DNA of 64,000 bases from Exiguobacterium sp. 9-2 (GTDB lineage: Bacteria > Bacillota > Bacilli > Exiguobacteriales > Exiguobacteriaceae): assembly GCF_036287235.1 (NCBI RefSeq), contig NZ_CP142850.1:1815127-1879126 (forward strand). Reading direction: 5' to 3'. The translations under genes and the position numbers were made by a program. The notes under the pieces are model-generated. The model was not told the origin of the DNA, ran no database searches, and saw nothing but the letters and a program-made list of their open reading frames with translations. Shown piece after piece: positions 54,806 through 63,946 of the stretch (its first letter is position 1; every line of letters starts with the position of its first letter).

Positions 54806-54862
54806 ATAGACTCCTCCAGTCAAGACCGGAAACATAGGTGTCTCCGTTCGCTATGAACCATA

Positions 54863-55747
54863 CTATACACCAGATACCGGAGTGAGTCGACTTAACCAAC
54901 TTTTCCACGATTGATCGTCCGCACCAAGTAAGTGTGGTCCGTATCGTTCCGGAAGCTGATCGACCGCGTATCCTCCAAGTCCAATTTCAAGATTCGGAAA
55001 ATCAGCCATCAAACAGTCTAATGCTTCATCAAGCAATGGTAAATGATCGGATAACGTGCACGATAAGATGACAGCTTTCGGTTGCAATTGATGTGTCACG
55101 GCTACTAAGTCCGGCACCGGAATACCAGAACCGAGGAAAATCACATCAAAACCCGATTGCCGCAAGTAGAGTGTGAAGAAGAGTAGTCCGAGCTCATGTT
55201 CTTCTTCTGGTGCACAGACACAAACGATTCGCGGCAAGAACGGATTGATCGGCATCTGTAGTGATAACGTCGAAAGACGGGCTCTTAAGAAAGCTGTTGC
55301 AAAATGTTCATGCGCAATTGTAATCTCTCCTGACTCCCATTTCAGTCCGATTTCATGTAAGAGTGGACCAACGATATCTTGAATGACTTTATCGAAACTA
55401 AACATCGAGAACGCTTTATTCATGATGTCATGCGCGTGTCGTTCTTCGAAGTTCGTCAATGCACGGAATAACTGATCTCGTAGTTCGACTCCGTAATCAT
55501 GGGGCACTTCAGCTCGATTGACAGGCATCTCATATAATTGAATTGCCTTTGAAACCGACAATCCTTCTTTTTGTTTATCGACGATCCAACGCAATTTCGC
55601 AACGTCACTATCACTATAAATGCGATGCCCGGATTCACTTCGATCCGGATCAAGCACTTGATATCTCCGCTCCCAAGCACGAATGGTCGTCGGGTTGAGT
55701 CCCACCAACGCAGCGACTGCTTTGATATTGTATTTCCCACGATCCAT
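54863..55747 (-). CDS. MerR-type regulator with B12-binding domain (CarH/LitR-like)
   Basis: A 294-residue transcription factor. Residues 6-75 are a MerR winged helix (IKAVAALVGLNPTTIRAWERRY, then GHRIYSDSDV). Residues 85-160 are a helical bundle carrying W137-x9-E147-H148, the motif that covers the upper face of adenosylcobalamin in CarH. From 170 a Rossmann-type domain has E182-x-H184-x2-G187, the cobalamin lower-ligand motif, and LGSGIP. Together these mark a B12-dependent photoreceptor that represses in the dark. In Thermus CarH the residue after the tryptophan is the His that binds cobalt after light; here it is Glu138. AAGGAGG precedes the ATG at eight bases. Carotenoid genes, the usual target, are not in the window. 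Confidence 0.88.
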   Translation of the reverse strand: MDRGKYNIKAVAALVGLNPTTIRAWERRYQVLDPDRSESGHRIYSDSDVAKLRWIVDKQKEGLSVSKAIQLYEMPVNRAEVPHDYGVELRDQLFRALTNFEERHAHDIMNKAFSMFSFDKVIQDIVGPLLHEIGLKWESGEITIAHEHFATAFLRARLSTLSLQMPINPFLPRIVCVCAPEEEHELGLLFFTLYLRQSGFDVIFLGSGIPVPDLVAVTHQLQPKAVILSCTLSDHLPLLDEALDCLMADFPNLEIGLGGYAVDQLPERYGPHLLGADDQSWKSWLSRLTPVSGV

Positions 55748-55818
55748 GCATCGTGCCTCCTTCCCCTTCCTTTCTAGTATACGCTGAAAGGAAAAAAATC
55801 TCCGTTCACAATGTGCCT

Positions 55819-56013
55819 TTACATCATGAAACCGATGGAGACGAAGGCGATGATGATCGTGATCATGAGTACCGTTAGCGTGATTGCTAGCGGATTTTTT
55901 CGAAATGGTTGCTTCAGTCGTTCATTTCGAACGTGTTCGATTCGCGAGGAACGTGGTGGTAAGAGTTGCTCCTCTTCGTTCTGATGTAACCGCCGTTGAT
56001 CTTGTTTACTCAA
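55819..56013 (-). CDS. Small membrane protein, truncated YpbE-like
   Basis: A 64-residue protein: a charged Gln/Arg/Glu-rich cytosolic part, FRKNPLAI, and one membrane helix (about 43-63) running to the end. It occupies the place of YpbE in Bacillus, a protein with a similar N-terminal half but with a long extracellular LysM part, which is missing here. Whether it is a reduced YpbE or unrelated cannot be decided. It lies 44 bases after recQ and 71 before the CarH-like gene. Confidence 0.6.
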   Translation of the reverse strand: MSKQDQRRLHQNEEEQLLPPRSSRIEHVRNERLKQPFRKNPLAITLTVLMITIIIAFVSIGFMM

Positions 56014-56056
56014 TGTTCATCACCTTTTCTTGAAAAAAATAAGGATATTTTCTAGT

Positions 56057-57487
56057 TTACACCGAATCTAGTGATGAAAAAAAGACTTGTTCTAAACGCT
56101 TTTTCCAATTTACCGTTTGAAGCACCTTACTCTTCACGGGATCCTGCCATTCAATCGTACCGCATATATCACAACAACGTGGCTGAACGATTGCCGGTTC
56201 ATCAAAATGATGCAATAACATCGTACGGCGACATTCATTCCGGTGAATATAGTCCATCATCCGGCTGACTTCTCGTCCTTTGAGCTGTTTTCGTTCCACC
56301 TGCCATTGCATGATACGTTCCTTCGACCAGCCATTCTCAAGTTGCGATTTCAGTAACCGATATGCTGGATCTTCCGGATTGAGGTGTAGACGAGTCTCGA
56401 TTTTCGCGTAGGACTCACCTCTTCTCACCCCTTGTTGTAACTGATCAATCCAAAGGACAGGCGCATATTGTGTCTCAATCAGAAAGGTTTGTAATTGTTC
56501 ATCCTGAGGAGCATAAAGCAAGATCGCTGTCGCCTCTTTTCCGTCCCGACCGGCACGTCCGATTTCCTGCATATAAGCTTCAAGCGTCGCCGGCATCGTG
56601 TGATGGATAACTGTACGAACGTTTCCTTTATCAACACCCATTCCAAATGCGCTCGTACAAACGAGACAGTCCATTTCATCATGAAGAAACTGTTGTTGAA
56701 CAAGCTGACGGTCTTCCATCGTTAATCCGGCATGATAGTAGGTTGCCCCTTCAATGATTCCTGCAATCCGTTCCGCTTCTTTACGCGTTGTCGTATAGAT
56801 AACACATGGACGAACGATACGTGTCATCCAACGGTCGAGTGCTGCGTCTTTTTCTTCTCGATCGACGCGATCCACGATGTATTGGATTTCCGGTCGATTG
56901 ACGGAACGACGGATGACATGCGGTTCTCGCATCTGCAATTGTATTCGGATATCTCGTTCGACAGCTTGAGTCGCTGTTGCGGTTAAGGCGAGGCACTGCG
57001 GAAAACCTAGTTCCCGGCGAATTTGCCCAAGTCTTGCATACTCAGGTCGAAACTCGTGTCCCCACTGCGAGATACAGTGGGCTTCATCAACGACGAATAG
57101 CGCGATGTCGACCTGTTTCAGACGAGCCCGTATTTGTGGTAACGCGAGTTGTTCCGGTGATAAGTAGAGATACCGTAGATGTTCGAGTACGGATAAGATT
57201 TGCTCTTTTTCTTCTCGCGTCTCAACAGATGTTAATTTTGCGACAGAACGTTCTCCCCGACGTTTGATTTGCATGACTTGATCCTCAATCAAAGAGAGCA
57301 GCGGAGACAAAATCAATGTCAGTCCCTCTCCTTTTACATACGAAGGAAACTGATAACATACAGACTTTCCTCCACCTGTCGGTAAAATTGCTAACGTATC
57401 TGTTCCATTCAGGATGGATTCGATGATTTGGCGTTGTCCAGGTCGAAACGCTTCATAACCGAAATGTCGATGCAATAACGATTCCAT
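56057..57487 (-). CDS. recQ: RecQ-family DNA helicase
   Basis: A 476-residue 3'-5' helicase of the short RecS type. Motif I LPTGGGKSVCYQ, motif II DEAHCISQWGHEFRP, SAFGMGVDKGNVR and QEIGRAGRDG are visible; a zinc site is suggested by the C-terminal CCDICG with upstream C. There is no HRDC domain. The ATG at 57487 has GGGAGGG and overlaps the ypbB stop by one base (TAATG). Confidence 0.93.
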   Translation of the reverse strand: MESLLHRHFGYEAFRPGQRQIIESILNGTDTLAILPTGGGKSVCYQFPSYVKGEGLTLILSPLLSLIEDQVMQIKRRGERSVAKLTSVETREEKEQILSVLEHLRYLYLSPEQLALPQIRARLKQVDIALFVVDEAHCISQWGHEFRPEYARLGQIRRELGFPQCLALTATATQAVERDIRIQLQMREPHVIRRSVNRPEIQYIVDRVDREEKDAALDRWMTRIVRPCVIYTTTRKEAERIAGIIEGATYYHAGLTMEDRQLVQQQFLHDEMDCLVCTSAFGMGVDKGNVRTVIHHTMPATLEAYMQEIGRAGRDGKEATAILLYAPQDEQLQTFLIETQYAPVLWIDQLQQGVRRGESYAKIETRLHLNPEDPAYRLLKSQLENGWSKERIMQWQVERKQLKGREVSRMMDYIHRNECRRTMLLHHFDEPAIVQPRCCDICGTIEWQDPVKSKVLQTVNWKKRLEQVFFSSLDSV

Positions 57488-58509
57488 TAACTTCCCTCCC
57501 ATTTACTACGAGCTAAGACCAATCGAATTTGAAAATAGGATACGTCTGATTGCATCGCGCTTTTGATTCGCTTGAGTGCATAAGTTTTGAGTTGTTGTGC
57601 GATATGTCGAATTTCTTCTTGTTGAGCCGTATCAACGAAATGATCTAACGGAAAAGTGGGTGCATACATTGCAATTTCAACAAGATGGTCTTCCATCGTG
57701 CTATTTTTTAGACGTCTTCTGACCGCAACATCTTCAACAGTGAGTCCTTGTTGCAATAATTCCCAAGTCGTTTGAGCAGACTGCGTCATCTTCGGAGTGT
57801 GGAGACCGGCTCCGATTTGTTGAATGAGCGGTGTACTTTTTAAGTCATTGATGCATCTTCGCCAAGCTATGATAAATTCGAACTGGACCGTCTCGACATC
57901 TACCTTCATCATTCGTGCCAATTGAGGATATGACCATCCCGTTTGCACACCTGATAATCGATGACTGATCAATGTCGCATCTCGTTCCGGTAAGCGCTCA
58001 AGGAGGAGCGTCAATTCTTGATACATCTGCGCTAACCAATCTGCTCGATTCGAGATGGTCGGAAGAACACTCTTGACCCACTCCCGAACGATCGTCTCTT
58101 GTTGCACGGGAATGAATGGTTGTTGCGCTTCTAGACAAATTACCGTTTGAACGAGAAGACTGAGCCGTTTCCACATCATTTCAGCATATCCCCGAAGTTC
58201 ACCACCCAGTTGATCAATAATTACTCCATCCGTTTGTCCTACTAGTCGAGCGCCTTCGCTCGTCAGTCGAAGTGTCTCTTGCCGTTCGATCCACTTTTTC
58301 TGAGCGAGTTCCGTTAAAACCGACTCGAATCGCTGTTTACTGACTAATACGGTACCGAACGTCGACTCTAAATCATAAAAATGAGCATCTTGAAGAGAAG
58401 TTGCTGACTTCTTCCCTTGAAAAACATGATAAAGACTCCGGTCCGAACGTTCGTCTCGAAGACGCTGAATCGATTCTAGAAAAATGCGCTCTAGTAATGA
58501 AATTTCCAT
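57487..58509 (-). CDS. ypbB: YpbB, helix-turn-helix domain protein
   Basis: A 340-residue protein that always precedes recQ/recS in Bacillus. The N-terminal part is helical with a winged-helix-like stretch (FESVLTELAQKKWIERQETLRLT); the C-terminal part has a helicase-associated HTH (LLQQGLTVEDVAVRRRLKNSTMEDHLVE). The latter is the domain seen at the end of other RecQ proteins, so YpbB may act as a separate RecQ accessory module. This is inference. Confidence 0.88.
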   Translation of the reverse strand: MEISLLERIFLESIQRLRDERSDRSLYHVFQGKKSATSLQDAHFYDLESTFGTVLVSKQRFESVLTELAQKKWIERQETLRLTSEGARLVGQTDGVIIDQLGGELRGYAEMMWKRLSLLVQTVICLEAQQPFIPVQQETIVREWVKSVLPTISNRADWLAQMYQELTLLLERLPERDATLISHRLSGVQTGWSYPQLARMMKVDVETVQFEFIIAWRRCINDLKSTPLIQQIGAGLHTPKMTQSAQTTWELLQQGLTVEDVAVRRRLKNSTMEDHLVEIAMYAPTFPLDHFVDTAQQEEIRHIAQQLKTYALKRIKSAMQSDVSYFQIRLVLARSKWEGS

Positions 58510-58650
58510 CTGCCACGCTCCTTTCTGATATATAGTGTTTATCGATTTGAAGATGATACCTCATCCATTTTCTTTTCGTTACGTTTTAGACATACTGTTT
58601 GCGGGCATGTGATGATATATACATTTTCTGTTATCACTTACGCTTCGTCA

Positions 58651-58679
58651 TTGAAATGCAACGATGAGTCCGATACAAT
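58651..58679 (+). promoter_or_regulatory. fer promoter
   Basis: TTGAAA, 17-base spacer, TACAAT. Near-consensus sigma-A type, about 60 bases ahead of the ferredoxin start. Confidence 0.75.
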
Positions 58680-58724
58680 GACATATAGATGAGAACAGCG
58701 TGTTTCAATAATGTTTTCGTATAG

Positions 58725-58988
<264 letters not shown>

Positions 58989-58993
58989 GTGAA

Positions 58994-59029
58994 TAAAAAA
59001 AGATGTTTCCTTGCGAAACATCTTTTTTT
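58994..59029. terminator. Terminator of fer
   Basis: AGATGTTTC (59001-59009) pairs with GAAACATCT (59015-59023), followed by seven T; A-rich bases precede it. Confidence 0.9.
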
Positions 59030-59067
59030 GTTGGTCTTTTATTCACGCGATATATCTATCAATCATT

Positions 59068-59104
59068 AAAAAAACCGGGTGTCGCCATTTGGCAACATCC
59101 GGTT
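59068..59104 (-). terminator. Terminator of the nupNOPQ operon
   Basis: Minus strand AACCGG-a-TGT-t-GCC pairs with GGC-g-ACA-c-CCGGTT with three mismatches, then seven T. Just behind nupQ. Confidence 0.8.
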
Positions 59105-59121
59105 TCTAAGTGGTAAAAAAT

Positions 59122-60081
59122 TTAGCGTTTTCCTTTGATATATGGTACACCAACAGCTTTTGGTGCATCCGCCCGACCAACGACACCAGCGAGTGCTAGG
59201 ATCGTCAAGAGATACGGTGCAATCAATAGATACACTTGCGGAATTTGATCGAGTAACGGCAATTGCTGACCGATGATTGAAATCGCTTGAGCGAATCCGA
59301 AGAATAGTGCAGCACCCATAGCCCCGAGTGGATTCCATTTTCCGAAGATCATCGCCGCAATCGCGAGGAACCCTTGACCGAGGATCGTCGTGACACTGAA
59401 GTTCAGTGAGATCGATGTCGCATAAACAGCACCAGCAAGACCACCGAAACCACCAGAGATCATGACACCGATGAAACGCATCTTCGTGACGTTGATTCCC
59501 ATTGTATCTGCCGCCATCGGATGTTCCCCGACAGAACGTAAACGAAGACCAAATGGCGTCTTGAAAATGATGTACCACGCGACGAAGGCAAGGATGATCG
59601 CGATATACGATGTGTAGTAGACGTTCGCGAAGAACATCTTCAGCACAGGAATATCAGACAAGAATGGCACGTTCTCTTTTGAGATTCGGTTTGGAATCGA
59701 ATCCGTTTGTCCTTTTTTGTAAAGCGCCCGGACGAGGAAGATGGCAAGACCGACTGCAAGCAAGTTGATCGCAACTCCAAGAACCGTTTGATCAGCCCGG
59801 AAAAGGATTGCCGGAATCGCAAGGAAGAGCGAGAAAACTGCTCCGACGACAATCGCAATGAGCATCGCAAGCCAAGGACTCGCAGCACCCAAGCCCATTT
59901 TTGATAGCGTCAATGCCGTGACGACACCCGTGAAGGCACCCATGACCATTAAACCTTCTAGCGCGATGTTAACGACGCCAGAACGCTCACTGAAAATGCC
60001 GCCAAGTGCTGCAATGATCAACGGAGCCGAATAGGCAAGTGCGATTGGCACGATGATATAAAGTACTTCAAGAAAACCCAT
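59122..60081 (-). CDS. nupQ: Nucleoside ABC transporter permease (NupQ type)
   Basis: A 319-residue inner membrane protein with about nine helices, family of BMP-linked permeases (branched-chain type). GIFSERSGVVNIALEG and GENPMAADTMGI-like GEHPMAADTMGINV are family blocks. Partner of NupP. The start overlaps the nupP stop by one base. B. subtilis NupNOPQ imports guanosine; the substrate here is inferred. Confidence 0.88.
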   Translation of the reverse strand: MGFLEVLYIIVPIALAYSAPLIIAALGGIFSERSGVVNIALEGLMVMGAFTGVVTALTLSKMGLGAASPWLAMLIAIVVGAVFSLFLAIPAILFRADQTVLGVAINLLAVGLAIFLVRALYKKGQTDSIPNRISKENVPFLSDIPVLKMFFANVYYTSYIAIILAFVAWYIIFKTPFGLRLRSVGEHPMAADTMGINVTKMRFIGVMISGGFGGLAGAVYATSISLNFSVTTILGQGFLAIAAMIFGKWNPLGAMGAALFFGFAQAISIIGQQLPLLDQIPQVYLLIAPYLLTILALAGVVGRADAPKAVGVPYIKGKR

Positions 60082-61151
60082 TATTGACCGGCTCCTTTCG
60101 CTTTTTTAGATTCTTTCTTAACTGCGAACTTCTCGATGACGAGACGAATCGCGTATCCAGAAGCCACGAAGATGATGATGAACGCAATGATAATTTTGAT
60201 CAGTTCCGGTGGAATACCAATCTGTTGCATCGACAGACCACCGATATTGAGTCCTGCAAATAACAATGCAGCGAGCACGACGCCGATCGGATTATTCGCA
60301 CCTAACAAGGCAACCGCGATCCCGTCGAATCCAACACCAGTGAAGGACGCGTTCAGCGTCATGTTTTGGAACGTCCCAAGACCTTCCATCGCCCCAGCTA
60401 GACCAGCGAACACACCTGAGATGACGAACGATAAGATGATATTGCGGTTAACGCCCATCCCTGCATATTCAGCAGCATTCTTATTGAATCCAACAGCTCG
60501 AAGTTCATAACCGAGTGTTGTTTTCCAAAGAATAAACCAGAAGACGAGTGCAGCGATGATTGCGATGAAAATTCCGTTATGAAGACGTGAGAAATCCGTG
60601 ATCTCTTGTAAGAACGGCGACGCAAGTGATGCTGATTCCTTGATTGTCTCCGTCCGCTCATTCGTAATGCCGATGACGTGACGTAAAATATCGTTCGTGA
60701 CGTATAACGCGATATAGTTCATCATGATCGACGTGATGACTTCATGTACGTGGAATTTCGCTTTTAAGATACCAGGAATCGATGCCCAAAGCGCACCTGC
60801 TAAACCTGCTCCAATCAAAGCGAGTGGTAAATGAACAACTGTCGGCAAATCAAACTTGATTCCAATCCAGACTGCAACCATCCAGCCGACGAGCACTTGA
60901 CCTTCGACACCGATGTTAAAAAGTCCTGTCCGAAAAGCAAACGCGACAGCAAGACCCGCGAAGATCAATGGAGCCGCCGCACGCAATGTTTCACCGATGC
61001 TGTACGGTTCGCCAAAAATACCATAGAATAATTGATCAAACCCAGCAATCGGATCATACCCACCAATGAGCATGACGATTGCCCCGACGACCATCCCAAG
61101 CACGATGGAAAGAATCGGAATGAGGATGCCGTAAAAACGCTCTAACTTCAT
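60081..61151 (-). CDS. nupP: Nucleoside ABC transporter permease (NupP type)
   Basis: A 356-residue permease with about ten helices. GLAVAFAFRTGLFNIGVEGQ and VGFNKNAAEYAGMGV are typical. Starts inside the nupO stop (ATGA) and ends at the nupQ start. Confidence 0.88.
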   Translation of the reverse strand: MKLERFYGILIPILSIVLGMVVGAIVMLIGGYDPIAGFDQLFYGIFGEPYSIGETLRAAAPLIFAGLAVAFAFRTGLFNIGVEGQVLVGWMVAVWIGIKFDLPTVVHLPLALIGAGLAGALWASIPGILKAKFHVHEVITSIMMNYIALYVTNDILRHVIGITNERTETIKESASLASPFLQEITDFSRLHNGIFIAIIAALVFWFILWKTTLGYELRAVGFNKNAAEYAGMGVNRNIILSFVISGVFAGLAGAMEGLGTFQNMTLNASFTGVGFDGIAVALLGANNPIGVVLAALLFAGLNIGGLSMQQIGIPPELIKIIIAFIIIFVASGYAIRLVIEKFAVKKESKKAKGAGQ

Positions 61152-62677
61152 GAATGACCTACCTCCTCTTTCTTGCCGCCGGCCATCAGGAAGCCAAGCT
61201 CAATTTCGTTCGTTTCTTTCGGATCCAAGAAGGCCACTGTTTTTCCTTCATATAACACGGCAATCCGGTCAGAGACTTGCAGAATTTCTTCGAGTTCGAA
61301 TGAAATCAACAAGACAGCACGACCTTTTTCGCGCTCAAGAACCAATTGTTCATGAATGAACTCGATTGCCCCAACATCCAGACCACGAGTCGGCTGAGCC
61401 GCAATCAGCAAATCTGGTGAACGATCGACTTCACGCGCGATGATCGCCTTCTGTTGGTTACCACCAGACAAGGCACGAGCGAACGTCTCTGGACTTGGAG
61501 TTCGGACGTCGAACTTCTCGATGAGCGTTTTGGCTTTTTCCATGACTTGTTTATAGTTCATGATGCCTGCTTTTGAGTACGGTTGTTTGTAGTACGTTTG
61601 TAAGACCATGTTATGTCCAATCGAATAATCAAGGACAAGTCCATGTTTATGTCGGTCTTGCGGGATATGACCGACACCTGATTCCGTTACTTTCCGTGGC
61701 TTCAGGTTTTTAATCGATTTGTTGTTGAGGAAGATTTCGCCACTGTCTGCTTTACGAAGACCTGTAATGGCTTCAATCAATTCCGTTTGTCCGTTTCCGT
61801 CGATTCCTGCAATTCCAACGATTTCTCCGGCACGAATGTCGAGATTCAATCCATCGACTGCTTTGATGCCACGACCGTCCTTGACGACTAGATTCTTGAT
61901 ATCGAGAACGAGTTCTTGTGGAGTTGCCTTGGAATACTCCGCATTAAAGTTGACTTCACGACCTACCATCATTTCAGCAAGACGCGACTGTGTCATCGTC
62001 TCATCAATATCGACCGTGCCGATATATTTACCACGGCGAATCGTCGTACAGCGATCAGCTACTTCCATGATTTCTTTCAGTTTATGCGTAATGAGGATAA
62101 TCGACTTTCCTTCCGCAATCAAGCGATTCATGATTTGAATCAATTCTTTGATCTCTTGCGGTGTCAAAACAGCAGATGGTTCATCAAAGATCAAGATGTC
62201 TGCCCCACGGTACAACGTCTTCAAAATTTCAACACGTTGTTGCATTCCGACTGAAATATCCTCGATTTTTGCATCAGGATCAACAGCAAGACCATACTGT
62301 TCAGAAATCTGGCGTACCTTTTCACGCGCCGATGCACGATCAATCTTAATCCCTGTACGTGGCTCTGCACCTAAAATGATGTTTTCAGTAACAGTGAAAT
62401 TTTGAACGAGCATGAAGTGTTGGTGCACCATGCCGATTCCAAGATCATTCGCGACGTTCGGACTCGTAATATTGACTTTTTCACCACGTACACGAATTTC
62501 TCCAGCCTCAGGCTGATACAAACCAAATAAGACGTTCATCAGCGTCGATTTTCCGGCACCGTTTTCACCAAGTAAAGCGTGAATCTCACCTTTCCGAAGC
62601 TGGAGCGTGATATTATCATTTGCGACGAAATTGCCAAACTCTTTTCTGATGTTCAGCATCTCAATGACGTATTCCAA
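61148..62677 (-). CDS. nupO: Nucleoside ABC transporter ATPase (NupO type)
   Basis: A 509-residue protein with two ATP-binding domains. First: GENGAGKST, a signature segment EDISVGMQQRVEIL that departs from LSGGQ, and LIFDEPSAVLTP. Second: a degenerate Walker A GIDGNGQTE but an intact signature ALSGGNQQKAIIA. This asymmetry is usual for sugar- and nucleoside-type importers. Powers NupPQ. Confidence 0.9.
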   Translation of the reverse strand: MEYVIEMLNIRKEFGNFVANDNITLQLRKGEIHALLGENGAGKSTLMNVLFGLYQPEAGEIRVRGEKVNITSPNVANDLGIGMVHQHFMLVQNFTVTENIILGAEPRTGIKIDRASAREKVRQISEQYGLAVDPDAKIEDISVGMQQRVEILKTLYRGADILIFDEPSAVLTPQEIKELIQIMNRLIAEGKSIILITHKLKEIMEVADRCTTIRRGKYIGTVDIDETMTQSRLAEMMVGREVNFNAEYSKATPQELVLDIKNLVVKDGRGIKAVDGLNLDIRAGEIVGIAGIDGNGQTELIEAITGLRKADSGEIFLNNKSIKNLKPRKVTESGVGHIPQDRHKHGLVLDYSIGHNMVLQTYYKQPYSKAGIMNYKQVMEKAKTLIEKFDVRTPSPETFARALSGGNQQKAIIAREVDRSPDLLIAAQPTRGLDVGAIEFIHEQLVLEREKGRAVLLISFELEEILQVSDRIAVLYEGKTVAFLDPKETNEIELGFLMAGGKKEEVGHS

Positions 62678-62701
62678 GAAAATCCACTCCCATGTTTAGT
62701 T

Positions 62702-62732
62702 TAAAAGGGGAGTCGCAATGCTAGCGACCCCC
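62702..62732 (-). terminator. Hairpin between nupN and nupO
   Basis: Minus strand GGGGGTCGC pairs with GCGACTCCCC around a six- to seven-base loop, then TTTTAA. The T run is short, so partial termination is likely, giving more binding protein than transporter. Confidence 0.7.
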
Positions 62733-62742
62733 GCTTTCATTA

Positions 62743-63816
62743 TTATTTAAGTGACGCTTCGTACTCTTTATACTCGTCGTCAGTCGATGGAACTTTAATG
62801 TCACCATCGATGATTTGTTTTTTGTACTCTTCGACTTTGTCGAGTGCTTCTTTTGAGACGTTGTCTTTTGAAGGAGCGATATCGACACCGCCGTCTTTTA
62901 GACCGAACTCAACGACTTTACCTGCTGGGAAGTTGCCGTCCTTCGTGTCTTTCGCGACTTGCTCTACTGCTGTATCCACACGTTTGACCATCGATGTCAA
63001 TGTGACGTTCTCTGGCATACCTTCTTCGACTTGGTCACGGTCTACACCGATAACCCAAACATCTTCACCGTTCTTTTTACGGTTTTTCGCTTCTGTGAAT
63101 ACCCCTTGTCCAGTACCACCAGCTGCGTGATAGATGACGTCGACTTTTTTACCGTACATACCTGAAGCGATTGCTTGTCCTTTTTCTGCAGCGTTGAAAT
63201 CTTCTGCGTATTGAATTTCGATTTCCGCTTTCGGGTTAGCCGCTTTAACACCTGCTTTAAATCCGCTTTCGAACTTTTTGATCAAGTCCGAGTTGACACC
63301 ACCGACAAATCCAACTTTATCTGTTTTCGTCGTTAGACCTGCAACGACACCAACGAGGAACGAACCTTCGTTTTCTTTGAAGACGATTGAAGCGACGTTT
63401 GGTTTATCGACGACTTGGTCAACGAGTGCGAAGTTGTTCTTTTTGAACTGATCCGCTACTTTACCGATATCTTCAGCCATCAAGAAACCAATCCCGAGAA
63501 TTAAGTCGTATTTTGCACGTGCTAATTGCTGAAGGTTCGGTTGATAGTCTGATTGTTTTGCAGATTGGAGATATTTATAGCCAGTACCTTCTTTTAAGTC
63601 ATTGTCTTTCCCGAACTTTTGGATACCTTCCCAAGCAGATTGGTTGAATGATTTATCATCCACGCCGCCTGTATCTGTAACCATACCTACTTTAAAGCCT
63701 TCTGATTTGCTGCCGCTACCTGAATCTTTCGAATCGTCGTTGCCACCACATGCTGCAAGGACGGAACTCATTGCTAAACCTGTTGCTGCTAATGCGAGAA
63801 GTGACTTCTTTTTCAT
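62743..63816 (-). CDS. nupN: BMP-family nucleoside-binding lipoprotein (NupN type)
   Basis: A 357-residue extracellular binding protein. The signal peptide ends in VLAAC (lipobox), then a Gly/Ser/Asp-rich linker and the BMP domain (VGMVTDTGGVDDKSFNQSAWEG, KVGFVGGV, DVIYHAAGGTGQGVF). BMP proteins of this type bind nucleosides. The ATG at 63816 has AAAGGGG at about ten bases. First gene of the importer. Confidence 0.92.
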   Translation of the reverse strand: MKKKSLLALAATGLAMSSVLAACGGNDDSKDSGSGSKSEGFKVGMVTDTGGVDDKSFNQSAWEGIQKFGKDNDLKEGTGYKYLQSAKQSDYQPNLQQLARAKYDLILGIGFLMAEDIGKVADQFKKNNFALVDQVVDKPNVASIVFKENEGSFLVGVVAGLTTKTDKVGFVGGVNSDLIKKFESGFKAGVKAANPKAEIEIQYAEDFNAAEKGQAIASGMYGKKVDVIYHAAGGTGQGVFTEAKNRKKNGEDVWVIGVDRDQVEEGMPENVTLTSMVKRVDTAVEQVAKDTKDGNFPAGKVVEFGLKDGGVDIAPSKDNVSKEALDKVEEYKKQIIDGDIKVPSTDDEYKEYEASLK

Positions 63817-63910
63817 CTGGAAAAATCCCCTTTCGAATATGGTCATACAAAGTTCAAGACTACGTCTAGCACCTGAGGCTGGCGATGAGGAGCGTTACGT
63901 AGGTTTTGAC

Positions 63911-63924
63911 GGGAAGCGCTTTCA
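63911..63924 (-). promoter_or_regulatory. CRE-like site upstream of nupN
   Basis: TGAAAGCGCTTCCC agrees with TGWAANCGNTNWCA at 12 of 14 positions and contains the central AAAGCGCTT. It lies between the GntR-type gene and nupN; carbon control of nucleoside uptake by CcpA would make sense. Confidence 0.4.
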
Positions 63925-63946
63925 GTATTCATCCTAAAACAATGGC

